Source: Moorena producens 3L
Lineage (GTDB): Bacteria; Cyanobacteriota; Cyanobacteriia; Cyanobacteriales; Coleofasciculaceae
Direction: 5' to 3'
Length of the DNA stretch: 64,000 nucleotides
NCBI RefSeq assembly: GCF_000211815.1
Contig: NZ_GL890964.1
Coordinates: 37,409-101,408 of the forward strand
Shown here: positions 8,713-16,928 of the stretch, in pieces
Layout of the letters: every line of letters starts with the position of its first letter
Numbering within the stretch: position 1 is the first letter of the stretch
The notes under the pieces: generated by a model
Databases searched by the model: none
What the model was told of the DNA's origin: nothing
What the model saw: the letters and a program-made list of their open reading frames with translations, nothing else
Made by a program: the position numbers and the translations under genes

Positions 8713-10308
8713 ATGAAATCAAATCCTTTGCCTCAAAAGCACTTGTCCTCACCTCAACCAATTCAGGAACACATTGATCAAGGGGTTGAACAGCAACCAC
8801 AAGACCCATTACCCGAAGTAGAAACGGAAGCTGCCAGGGAAGCAACCAATACCCCCGCCAATCCCTCCCGTAAAAAGCGACCGATGTGGCCTTTTCTGTT
8901 GCTAGGTATCGGTATTATAGCATTGGGTGCGATCGCTTTCAAACAGTCCCAACCTAATCCCGAGGTATCACAAAACACCATCACAGCAGCCCCAGCTGAA
9001 CCTAACCGGTTACCTGTACGAGCCACCCCAGTCAAAATTTATCCACTGCAACAGTTAGTTTTTGGCAATGGTTTCGTTTCAGCAGTGCGAGGCAAACACC
9101 TGACCTTCCAAACCTCAGGAACTATCACCTATCTCAAAAAAGTTAATGGACGGGATCTACGAGAGGGAGATTTTGTCAAAAAGGGTGAATTACTAGCAAA
9201 ATTAGATGACCGCAGACTGCGAGCAGAGCTGGCACAAGCTCAAGCCCAAACTGCTGAAGCTCAGACCCAACGGGTAACAGCACAAGCAAATTTGTCTCAA
9301 TCTCAAGCAAATGTAGAACAAACCAAAGCACAAGTACTCAGCGCCCAAGCCCAGTTTGAAGCAGCAAAAAATGATTTTGATTTAGCGATATCTGAATTCA
9401 AACGCCGTCTAGAACTTTTCGATGCCGGTGTAATCTCAGAGAGTGATGTTGATGTCTACAGAAATAGAGCCGAGGATGGTCAATCCCAAGTCAGAGCAGC
9501 ACAAGCTCAAGTTAATGCTGCCTTGAGCAATGTCAAAGCTGCTGAAAGTCAGTTAGCATCTGCCCAGTCACAATTAACTGCTACTCAAGCCCAGATTGCT
9601 TCAGCCAAGGCTGGGCAAACTCGCTCTACCATTAGTTTAGAAGATACGGAGATTGTAGCACCCTTTGATGGAATTGTAGCCCACCTTAATATCCGAGAGG
9701 GAGACTTCTGGACAACCCAAATTTTAAACAGTGTAAACACTAGTAATTATCAGACTGTAGTCGATTCAGTGCCGATCATTGTCAATGACCCTAGCGCTTA
9801 TGAAGTCGATGTCGAACTCCCGACCTTTTATGGCCCATTGGTGCAACCCGGTCAATCAGCTTATGTGGTGTTAGATCAAGACATGAGTAGTGCCTCTAGT
9901 AGAGGCATGACCCAACAGGAATTGTTTCGCCTTGCTAAAGCCCGAGGCGCAATTTTTTCAGTCAGTCCTTCGGTTAACCCTGGTGAGCGTTCTGTAAACG
10001 TGACCATCCGCCTGTACCAAGGAAGTAAGAATGTACTGGATAGGGAGCGAGTTTCTGTTTGGATTGCTGTGGAAGAAAACCCCACAGCCCTAAGTGTTCC
10101 TATTAATGCAATTGTCTACCGCGACCATAAACCCTATGTATTTGTTGTAAATCAACAAGAAAACGTCGTTCAACTGCGTCCGGTAACAGAGGGTATTAAG
10201 GGGATTTCTATGCAAGAAATTAAAAGTGGTGTTGAACCTGGCGATTTAGTTGTCACAGAAGGACTCAATCGCTTAGTTGATGGCACACCAGTTGAAGTTA
10301 TTAACTAG
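8713..10308 (+). CDS. RND/HlyD-type periplasmic efflux adaptor
   Basis: A 531-residue membrane-fusion (adaptor) protein that should bridge an RND pump to an outer-membrane channel. A Pro-rich cytosolic N-terminus precedes one transmembrane anchor (about residues 57-76, PFLLLGIGIIALGAIAF). Then come a biotinyl-lipoyl half (NGRDLREGDFVKKGELLAKLDD), a long Ala/Gln-rich coiled-coil hairpin (about 170-300), the second lipoyl half (IVAPFDGIVAHLNIREGDF) and a beta-barrel region to the end. It is followed after 250 nt by the RND pump gene, the usual adaptor-pump order. No regulator lies next to it. Confidence 0.9.
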   Translation: MKSNPLPQKHLSSPQPIQEHIDQGVEQQPQDPLPEVETEAAREATNTPANPSRKKRPMWPFLLLGIGIIALGAIAFKQSQPNPEVSQNTITAAPAEPNRLPVRATPVKIYPLQQLVFGNGFVSAVRGKHLTFQTSGTITYLKKVNGRDLREGDFVKKGELLAKLDDRRLRAELAQAQAQTAEAQTQRVTAQANLSQSQANVEQTKAQVLSAQAQFEAAKNDFDLAISEFKRRLELFDAGVISESDVDVYRNRAEDGQSQVRAAQAQVNAALSNVKAAESQLASAQSQLTATQAQIASAKAGQTRSTISLEDTEIVAPFDGIVAHLNIREGDFWTTQILNSVNTSNYQTVVDSVPIIVNDPSAYEVDVELPTFYGPLVQPGQSAYVVLDQDMSSASSRGMTQQELFRLAKARGAIFSVSPSVNPGERSVNVTIRLYQGSKNVLDRERVSVWIAVEENPTALSVPINAIVYRDHKPYVFVVNQQENVVQLRPVTEGIKGISMQEIKSGVEPGDLVVTEGLNRLVDGTPVEVIN

Positions 10309-10329
10309 TAAGGAATAATTTGGGCAGTT

Positions 10330-10525
10330 GGTAATTGGTAAGCATTCAGCGGTCAGCGGTCAGCTATCATGCAGACGTAACTCAGATTAAACAAATGGTT
10401 ACCTGTTTTATTCAAAAGCACCGATTGCGCGTAGCCCATAAGCTGAATGCTAATAGCTAATAGCTAATAGCTATTAACTGAATGCTGAATGCTGAATGCT
10501 GAATGCTGAATGCTTACGGTAATTG
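10330..10525. mobile_element. 180-bp MITE-like element with heptamer-repeat arms and 8-bp target duplication
   Basis: 13-bp inverted ends GTAAGCATTCAGC (10338-10350) and GCTGAATGCTTAC (10505-10517) are flanked by the direct repeat GGTAATTG (10330-10337 and 10518-10525). The arms are GCTGA-type heptamer repeats around a middle segment containing TTTATTCAAAAGCACC. A relative with the same architecture is at 23512-23690. It lies between adaptor and pump genes. Confidence 0.75.
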
Positions 10526-10554
10526 CTAAGATGACGTTTTCCTTTGGTAGGTAA

Positions 10555-12621
10555 TTGATGAGTAGTAAGCTGGTTTCCTCCAACTCTAAACCTGAGGTTT
10601 TACAGGATAAATTAGATCATAATGGGCATAATGGGCATAATGGGCATGATGTGCCTGATGTTAACCGAGCCTCAGGTTTAGCTAAATTCTTTTTCCTGAA
10701 AACAGTATTTGGTATTCTCTTGATCGTTTTGCTAACCTTGGGTGGATTGATGGGTTATCAGTCGATGGTCAAAGAAGCCGATCCAGATGTGGAAATTCCC
10801 ATGGCGATAGTGACTACTACTTGGCCAGGGGCTGACCCAGAAACCATAGAAACTCAAGTTACCGATAAAATAGAAAAAGAACTCAAATCCCTCAAGGGAT
10901 TGAAGAAAGTTGAGAGTGCTTCTTTCAACGGTTTCTCCCAGATATTAGTTGAATTTCAAGCTAATGCCAATGTTCAGGAGTCGATGGCACTGCTGCGGCA
11001 AAAAGTGGATGATGCTGAACCGGAGATTAATTCAGAGGCTGAGCAACCCAATATAGAGCAAATCTCTGCCCAAGATGTCCCAATTTTCTCGATTGCTTTA
11101 TATGGTAATCTCGATCCGGCAGTGTTCAGTCGGGCGGCGGAAGATATTCAAGAAAGACTCGAAAAAGTCTCGGGTGTACGGGAGGTTAATGTAGCAGGAC
11201 AACGGAAAGAAGTTATCAATGTCCAACTTATCCCCAGCCGCATGATTACTTTGGGGATTTCCCCAACAACAGTAAGTGACCGCCTCAGAGTTGCTAACCA
11301 GGATATGCCCTGGGACCAGATTGAAAATGAACAGATTGGGGCTCAGGTACGATTGTACGGTAGGTTTCGTACCTTGGAAGATTTACGTAGCTTGCCTATC
11401 ACTCGTTTGGGTGGTGCTGATGGTAGGGTAGTGCGCCTCGATGAAGTTGCCTTAGTACGTCGGGATTTGGAAAGGGAAAAGACTCGTGCCTTCATTAGTT
11501 GGCAGGGTTCTGAGTTTGAACCCACCGTCAGCATGGATGTAGTGAAAGTACCAGGGTCTGACTCAATTAAGGTCATCGAAAAAACCTTAGAAGAACTGGA
11601 GTCTCTCAAGCAAGACCTCAATGTCTGGCCTTTTGGGATGGATTATCGGATTACCTACAGGCAGGACGAACAGATTCACGATGAGCAGAATAACCTGATC
11701 AGTAATGTGATTCAGGCAGTTATTGGTGTTTTTATCATCTTGTTCATTGCCCTGACCTGGCGAGAAGCCATAATTGCAGGGTTATCGATTCCTTTAACCT
11801 TTCTCGGAGCTATATTTCTGCTCTGGCTTAGTGGGTACACCCTTAACAATATGATCTTATATGGGATGGTCATAGCACTAGGATTGCTGGTGGATGTATT
11901 CATCTTAATGATGGAGGGGATGCATGATGCACTGTTTGTGGAGGGGTTAACCTTTAATCAGGCAGCCCTTAAGACTGTGAAAACCTATGCAGCACCAGCG
12001 TTTTCCGGTCAGCTCACAACCATTCTAGCTATGGCACCCCTGCTGGTAATTAGTGGCACGATGGGCAAGTTTGTACGGTTGATGCCCATCACAGCAATTA
12101 TCTGTCTGTTGCTCAGTTATGCGATCGCTTTATTAATCGATATACCCTTGTCTCGCTTTGTGTTAGGTAATGTCAAAGGCGGGATGCAAAAAACCCGCAT
12201 TGATAAACTAACCGAATCCGCCTCTGAATGGTTTAAAAACTGGAGTCTCAAGTTTACAGTACGTAACCGAGCAATAGCTGGTGCTTGGATTGTCGGAACT
12301 GTAGTTATTTTTATTACCTCTTTGGTTGCGGTTGCGCAATTACCAGGAACGCTTTTTCCTGATGCTGACACCCGCCCCATCAGTATCAATGTGGAATTAC
12401 CCCCCACAGCCACCTTGGCAAAGTCTCAACAAGTGGCAGATGATTTAGGAGAAATTTTGCGTTCCAAGGATTATTTTGAAAGTGTCACCAAATTAGTTGG
12501 TCAAAAAAGTGCTTTAGTGGCAGAGAGTGGTCTTAAGCCGACACAGGATAACTATTTACTAGGTTTCTCAGCACTATTTACCAAAAAAACGAGCGCGACC
12601 AGTTCTCCTATGACTATATAG
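10555..12621 (+). CDS. RND efflux pump (AcrB/ACR_tran family), N-terminal part before a frameshift
   Basis: Inner-membrane proton-driven exporter of the AcrB family. This 688-codon frame (TTG 10555, or ATG 10558) has the first transmembrane helix (FLKTVFGILLIVLLTLGGLMGYQ), the periplasmic porter domain (TTTWPGADPETIETQVTDKIEKEL), and the helix bundle with GLLVDVFILMMEGMHDAL, the family position of proton-relay acids. The last residues (SATSSPMTI) are out-of-frame sequence. The break is at an A7 run (12593-12599); one extra A would rejoin it to the frame ending at 13799, giving about 1080 residues, a normal RND length. A short NGH repeat occurs near the N-terminus. Confidence 0.88.
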   Translation: MMSSKLVSSNSKPEVLQDKLDHNGHNGHNGHDVPDVNRASGLAKFFFLKTVFGILLIVLLTLGGLMGYQSMVKEADPDVEIPMAIVTTTWPGADPETIETQVTDKIEKELKSLKGLKKVESASFNGFSQILVEFQANANVQESMALLRQKVDDAEPEINSEAEQPNIEQISAQDVPIFSIALYGNLDPAVFSRAAEDIQERLEKVSGVREVNVAGQRKEVINVQLIPSRMITLGISPTTVSDRLRVANQDMPWDQIENEQIGAQVRLYGRFRTLEDLRSLPITRLGGADGRVVRLDEVALVRRDLEREKTRAFISWQGSEFEPTVSMDVVKVPGSDSIKVIEKTLEELESLKQDLNVWPFGMDYRITYRQDEQIHDEQNNLISNVIQAVIGVFIILFIALTWREAIIAGLSIPLTFLGAIFLLWLSGYTLNNMILYGMVIALGLLVDVFILMMEGMHDALFVEGLTFNQAALKTVKTYAAPAFSGQLTTILAMAPLLVISGTMGKFVRLMPITAIICLLLSYAIALLIDIPLSRFVLGNVKGGMQKTRIDKLTESASEWFKNWSLKFTVRNRAIAGAWIVGTVVIFITSLVAVAQLPGTLFPDADTRPISINVELPPTATLAKSQQVADDLGEILRSKDYFESVTKLVGQKSALVAESGLKPTQDNYLLGFSALFTKKTSATSSPMTI

Positions 12622-12626
12622 ATGAC

Positions 12627-13799
12627 TTGCGAACAGAACTGAATCAGGCCATCCGTAATTATCCTGGAGCATCCCTAGTCATCAATGTTCCTGGTACTGG
12701 TGAAGGCGGAGACCCGATTGCCATTGAGCTAAAAGGCAATGACATGAACACACTGCGGCAGATTTCCGGTGAAGTCCAATTAGCACTGCGCCAGATTGAT
12801 GGGACTGAAGATGTCCGTGATGGCTTGGGAGACTTGCGCAACGATATCAAACTTCGACCCAAACGGGAAGCTATGGATTTTTATGGCATCAGTGAAAATG
12901 ACCTAGCCCTGCAGGGACGCTACATTATGACCGATAACGAGATTACAGACTCTGCCATTAGAGCAGGAAAAGACGACTTAGAAATTCGCCTGAGTACTGC
13001 GTGGCCCTCCCGCAATGGCGCTGTAGGTGGTCCCACTCGTCGTGATGAGTTGAGAATGATTCAACTGTTTTCATCAGACCACGGAGCAATATCGGGAGAG
13101 GCGATATTGGATATTGAGCAGAGCATGGCTCCCCTATCGATTACCCATACAGATACCGAACGCACAGTTACTGTTTATTCTAAAGCTAAAGGTCGCACTC
13201 CTGGAGAGATTTTGGCAGAGTTACAGCCAAAATTAGAGCAAATGAAGAAAACATGGTCTCCAGGTTATGATTACAAATTTGGCGGACAGGCTGAAACTCA
13301 AAGTGAGACCTTTGGTTCCGCAGTTAACATGTCCTATGTATCACTTTTCTTAGTTTTTTCGGTACTGGTGCTGCAATTTGGCTCTTTCAGCCAGCCTTTC
13401 ATTATTATGCTCTCTATCCCCTTTGCTTTGATTGGCACTTTTAGTGGTTTCTCTTTGCTCGGGATACCCCTTTCGTTTCCTAGCATGATTGGGATTATTT
13501 CTCTAGTGGGGATTGTAGTTAATGATTCCATCGTGATCGTAGAAACCATGAACAAGCATCGTTCAAGTGGAATGAAAGTGCGACAAGCTGCAGCTCATGG
13601 TGCTTCTGACCGACTGCGCCCGGTACTCACCACCAGTATTACCACCATGGTTGGTTTGATTCCTTTAGCACTAAGTGATCCCATTTGGTTTCCTTTGTGT
13701 ATGGCAATTATCTTCGGTTTATGTGCCTCAACCTTGAGTGCGTTGCTGGTGATTCCTTGTTTATATTTACAGTTGACGCCAGCTAATACTAATTCTTAA
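12627..13799 (+). CDS. RND efflux pump, C-terminal part after the frameshift
   Basis: Continuation of the pump. The true downstream frame is already open at the A7 run near 12600 (reading ERDQFSYDYIDDLRTELNQAI), so the ATG-like start at 12627 is not a natural start. It contains the second porter segment (DDLEIRLSTAWPSRNG) and the last six helices (FIIMLSIPFALIGTFSGF, MIGIISLVGIVVNDSIVIVE). No residue appears missing beyond the single-base slip. It may be a recent mutation, a sequencing error in a homopolymer, or slippage on A7; sequence alone cannot decide. Confidence 0.85.
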   Translation: MRTELNQAIRNYPGASLVINVPGTGEGGDPIAIELKGNDMNTLRQISGEVQLALRQIDGTEDVRDGLGDLRNDIKLRPKREAMDFYGISENDLALQGRYIMTDNEITDSAIRAGKDDLEIRLSTAWPSRNGAVGGPTRRDELRMIQLFSSDHGAISGEAILDIEQSMAPLSITHTDTERTVTVYSKAKGRTPGEILAELQPKLEQMKKTWSPGYDYKFGGQAETQSETFGSAVNMSYVSLFLVFSVLVLQFGSFSQPFIIMLSIPFALIGTFSGFSLLGIPLSFPSMIGIISLVGIVVNDSIVIVETMNKHRSSGMKVRQAAAHGASDRLRPVLTTSITTMVGLIPLALSDPIWFPLCMAIIFGLCASTLSALLVIPCLYLQLTPANTNS

Positions 13800-13837
13800 A
13801 AGATAGGCAAGAGGCAAGAGGCAAACGTTGGTTTTAC

Positions 13838-13938
13838 TGTCAGTTATCAGCTATCAGCTATCAGCTATCAGTTAAAGGCTCTCAACTATCAGCTAAAGAC
13901 TGACGGCTGACCGCTGACCGCTGACCGCTGAATGCTTA
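13838..13938. repeat. GCTGA/TCAGC heptamer repeat tract ending in GCTGAATGCTTA
   Basis: Runs of CTATCAG and GACCGCT units followed by GCTGAATGCTTA, the same terminus as the 10338-10517 element. It is probably a partial or diverged copy. Confidence 0.65.
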
Positions 13939-13960
13939 GAGAATTATTAATTCTTATTCT

Positions 13961-14704
13961 TCAAACTTGATCTGGATTCACTCCCATTGCTCGTAAGCGA
14001 GCAGCCAGTTTTTCAGCCCTTTCTTGAGCGATCGCCGCTTGTTCTTGAGCGATCGCCGCTTGTTCTTGAGCGATCGCCGCATTTTCTTCAGGAGTAGGTA
14101 GCACAATTCCCTCCAAAGTAGCCCAACGCAGCCAAGTGGCCTCCACATCCTTGTAAAAGCCTGACCAACGCACTAAGGCTAACCCTAATATTTCGCTAAC
14201 TAGTCGCTCCTGTTCATCTTCACTTAAAGGTTGATAGACTCCATTGTCTAAGCTAAATCCGGCAAAATCCTTTGGATTAAACGGGTCGTACCAAAAATAC
14301 TCTGGTACTCTAACTTGGTCTTGATAAACTAGCTTTTTGGTAGTTTTATCGGTCTTGGCTGTACTGTCAGAAATTAATTCAATGATCACATCAGGTGCTT
14401 TACCTTCTTCCCAAACTACCCAACTAAGTCGTTCGCCTTTGGGAACTCCAAGCACTACAAAGACATCTGGACCTCGGAAGTCTTGATTTTTAAGTTGTGC
14501 TTCACTGAAATGAAGAAACATATTACCGCCCACATAGCCATCTTCCCGCTGGGCTAACCACGGCAATAACGGATCAATCAGCAATTGCATCTGGAGTTTA
14601 TGTCGTTCAGTTTCCATCGGAATACCGTCATCACAGGGAAGGTCATACTGAGTTGGCAGTAAAGGAGTATCAGGTACAACAGCAGAGGTCATGGTTTTAG
14701 ACAT
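13961..14704 (-). CDS. Uma2-family (DUF820) putative restriction-endonuclease-fold protein
   Basis: A 247-residue protein of the Uma2 family, abundant in cyanobacteria, with a PD-(D/E)xK nuclease-like core: FRGPDVFVVLGVP, then VWEEGKAPDVIIELISDST (Asp and Glu in the expected spacing) and a conserved YFWYDP. The role of the family is not established. The C-terminus is a short coiled coil made of three IAQEQAA/IAQERAE heptads; at the DNA level each is a 21-bp unit containing one HIP1 octamer (14027-14090), so the gene has expanded by HIP1-bearing repeats. No partner gene adjoins. Confidence 0.88.
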   Translation of the reverse strand: MSKTMTSAVVPDTPLLPTQYDLPCDDGIPMETERHKLQMQLLIDPLLPWLAQREDGYVGGNMFLHFSEAQLKNQDFRGPDVFVVLGVPKGERLSWVVWEEGKAPDVIIELISDSTAKTDKTTKKLVYQDQVRVPEYFWYDPFNPKDFAGFSLDNGVYQPLSEDEQERLVSEILGLALVRWSGFYKDVEATWLRWATLEGIVLPTPEENAAIAQEQAAIAQEQAAIAQERAEKLAARLRAMGVNPDQV

Positions 14705-14884
14705 AGCGATCGCATTACCTACTCAAATTTAACGCCCATAGCTACGGTATCGTTGAAATTTGGGAAAAAACCCAGCGCTTGGATCTATCTTTTTGGCTAA
14801 AAATCTGGTACGGAAGTTCAAAATTAAATTATTGTTTATAGCGTTTCTGATAGTAACCAGGTACACAGGATTTTTTACCTCTTC

Positions 14885-14951
14885 CCCATTCCCTACTCCC
14901 TACTCCCTATTCCCTATTCCCTATTCCCTATTCCCTATTCCCTGTTCCCTG
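14885..14951. repeat. Heptamer tandem repeat (CCCTATT/CCCTACT) overlapping the queA 3' end
   Basis: About nine CCCTATT-type units. The tract supplies the last codons and stop of queA on the minus strand (GIGNRE then TAG). Confidence 0.9.
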
Positions 14952-16105
14952 GGAACATCTCTAGCTTCTGGCAAAATTAACATCGCATCACCAAAGGAAT
15001 AAAAGCGATAACCCTGAGCGATCGCATCCTGGTACAAGGTCAGTAACCGCTCCCTACCTACCATGGCGCTAACTAACATTAATAAACTCGACCGAGGTAA
15101 GTGGAAATTGGTAATCAATCCCTCCACTACCTGCCACTGATAACCTGGGTAGATAAATAAGTTAGTCTTACCACAATAGGGTTGTAATTCCCCATCCACA
15201 ACAGCTCCCTCTAGAGCACGGACTACCGTTGTGCCTACGGCAATAACTCGACCTCCCGTTGCTCTAGTTTCCTGAATTTGCTCCACAGTTGATTGGGGGA
15301 CTTCTAACCACTCTCCGTGCATGTCGTGTTCGGTAATATCCTCCACTTCTACAGGTCGAAATGTACCAACCCCCACGTGTAGGGTGATATACCCTAGCCG
15401 AATTCCCCGTTGGCGGCAGTTTTCCAATAGCTCATTGGTGAAATGGAGTCCAGCGGTGGGAGCCGCAACAGCACCATTCTTTTGAGCATAAATGGTTTGA
15501 TACTGGTCTGGGGTAGCTTGAGAGTCTTGGATATAGGGGGGTAGAGGAACCTGGCCATACAACTCCAACAGGGTTTCCCAGGATACTCCCTCTGGGAAAT
15601 CAAACTGCAATATCCGCCCACTGGTTGCTTCATCTGTTGCCAGAACAGTTGCTTTAAGAGGAGGTAGGGGGGTAGTTAGCTGTTTCGAGACGCTACTATC
15701 GTTGAGCCCAACTTGGGATGAGGGGGTAAACCAAATCTCTGCTCCTGGCTTAAGACGCCTACCTGGTTTCACTAAAGCTAGCCAACTCTGGTGTTGTCCC
15801 TGATGTTCTCGCTCTTCTAACAACAATATCTCCACAGGCGCACCAGTGGATTTACGCCCATAGAGTCGAGCGGGGATAACCCTGGTGTTATTGAGGATCA
15901 ATAGGTCACCCGGTTGCAGTAGCTGAGGTAATTCCCTAAAGATGTGGTGGCTATGGTGAGTTGGTGAATCTACCACCAGCAGTTTTGAACCATCCCTCTC
16001 GCTCAAGGGTGTTTGGGCAATTTGCTCTTGGGGTAGTTCATAGTCATAGCTTGAGACTAATTGGTCGATTTGGTGCTTGGATGTCTGTTTGTCAATCCCT
16101 GTCAT
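14921..16105 (-). CDS. queA: tRNA preQ1(34) S-adenosylmethionine ribosyltransferase-isomerase
   Basis: A 394-residue QueA, the enzyme that moves and isomerises the ribosyl group of SAM onto preQ1 in tRNA to make epoxyqueuosine. Clear family features: SYDYELPQEQIAQTPLSERDGSKLLVVD at the start, PGDLLILNNTRVIPARL, GAVAAPTAGLHFT, LHVGVGTFRPV, INFHLPRSSLLMLVSA-type (here TNFHLPRSSLLMLVSAMVGR) and YRFYSFGDAMLI. The family normally ends soon after FGDAMLI; the last dozen residues (PEARDVPREQGIGNRE) are read partly from a heptamer repeat that also gives the stop. It probably does not harm the core fold. Confidence 0.97.
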   Translation of the reverse strand: MTGIDKQTSKHQIDQLVSSYDYELPQEQIAQTPLSERDGSKLLVVDSPTHHSHHIFRELPQLLQPGDLLILNNTRVIPARLYGRKSTGAPVEILLLEEREHQGQHQSWLALVKPGRRLKPGAEIWFTPSSQVGLNDSSVSKQLTTPLPPLKATVLATDEATSGRILQFDFPEGVSWETLLELYGQVPLPPYIQDSQATPDQYQTIYAQKNGAVAAPTAGLHFTNELLENCRQRGIRLGYITLHVGVGTFRPVEVEDITEHDMHGEWLEVPQSTVEQIQETRATGGRVIAVGTTVVRALEGAVVDGELQPYCGKTNLFIYPGYQWQVVEGLITNFHLPRSSLLMLVSAMVGRERLLTLYQDAIAQGYRFYSFGDAMLILPEARDVPREQGIGNRE

Positions 16106-16244
16106 GCTGTTATTCCTACATTGGGGAATATCCCCTATCTAAGATCGGGGGAGTATCCCCTACCAGTTAGCAATCCTGGCTTGCGAAAATAAAGATATCG
16201 GATATGATATCAAGCCTCAGTTGGTTACTAACTAACTCCTCTCT

Positions 16245-16634
16245 ATGGATTACCTTTACTTTTTAGCTAATGCCAGTCTAACTCTGCGAGTCGTTGAGTA
16301 TCTAAAAGACTCGCCCCAGCTACCTATCAAATTTGCCACGGTGATTCATCGGATTGATGGCTGGGTGGTTAAGGTCAAGATGGACACACCTTTAACCGCT
16401 CAACAACATGGAGACTTTCGGGCTTATATGAACGAGTTGGGGATTCCCTACAGCCCTGACATTCGTGTGCAAATGGCTCTGTGGAGTCTGGAAACCGGAC
16501 AGTCACCGGTAGAGGTCATGCGTCGCTACCAAGTTGCTGTGGTTTCTCATGGTAGTCCAAACCAGAGCGACATAGAAGCTTTTTGCGAACAATTTACCAT
16601 GGGTTTGGGATATTGTCCAGAAACCTTGGCTTGA
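16245..16634 (+). CDS. Conserved cyanobacterial hypothetical protein
   Basis: A 129-residue soluble protein with no signal peptide, membrane helix or catalytic motif that I can name. The N-terminal half (YLKDSPQLPIKFATVIHRIDGWVVKVKMDT) looks like an alpha/beta fold; the rest is helical (QMALWSLETGQSPVEVMRRYQV). It starts at ATG 16245, divergent from queA with 139 nt between, and is followed by a cluster of GTGGGCAGTG repeats. It looks like a genuine conserved gene; function unknown. Confidence 0.7.
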   Translation: MDYLYFLANASLTLRVVEYLKDSPQLPIKFATVIHRIDGWVVKVKMDTPLTAQQHGDFRAYMNELGIPYSPDIRVQMALWSLETGQSPVEVMRRYQVAVVSHGSPNQSDIEAFCEQFTMGLGYCPETLA

Positions 16635-16650
16635 GCAACGCTCAATTAAT

Positions 16651-16850
16651 GTAGGGTGGGCAGTGGATCAGTTCATGTAGGGTGGGCAGTGGATCAGACA
16701 GATTCAGAAGCTGACAAAGCACCTTGCTAGGCACTGCCCACCGTAGGATTAATCACTGGAGGAAGTTCATGTAGGGTGGGCAGTGGATCAGACAGATCCA
16801 GAAACTGACCAAGCACCTTGCTAGGCACTGCCCACCGTAGGATTAATCAC
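16651..16850. repeat. GTGGGCAGTG/CACTGCCCAC inverted-repeat element, two full copies and a stub
   Basis: Full copies at 16671-16756 and 16765-16850 each run GTAGGGTGGGCAGTG, about 45 nt, then CACTGCCCACCGTAGG. A half copy (16651-16671) precedes them. Other members are at 54337, 55089, 58990, 59638 and 59715. Confidence 0.9.
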
Positions 16851-16928
16851 AACGGTGCCAGATCTCAGTAATACCTAGAATTTTGATAAAATCGGTTATG
16901 ATTCAGCACGGTAATGTAACCGAAGTCT

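Noticed and set aside
12600..12627. Programmed ribosomal frameshift in the pump gene
   Set aside because: A7 could slip, but there is no downstream stimulatory structure evident; mutation or sequence error is simpler.
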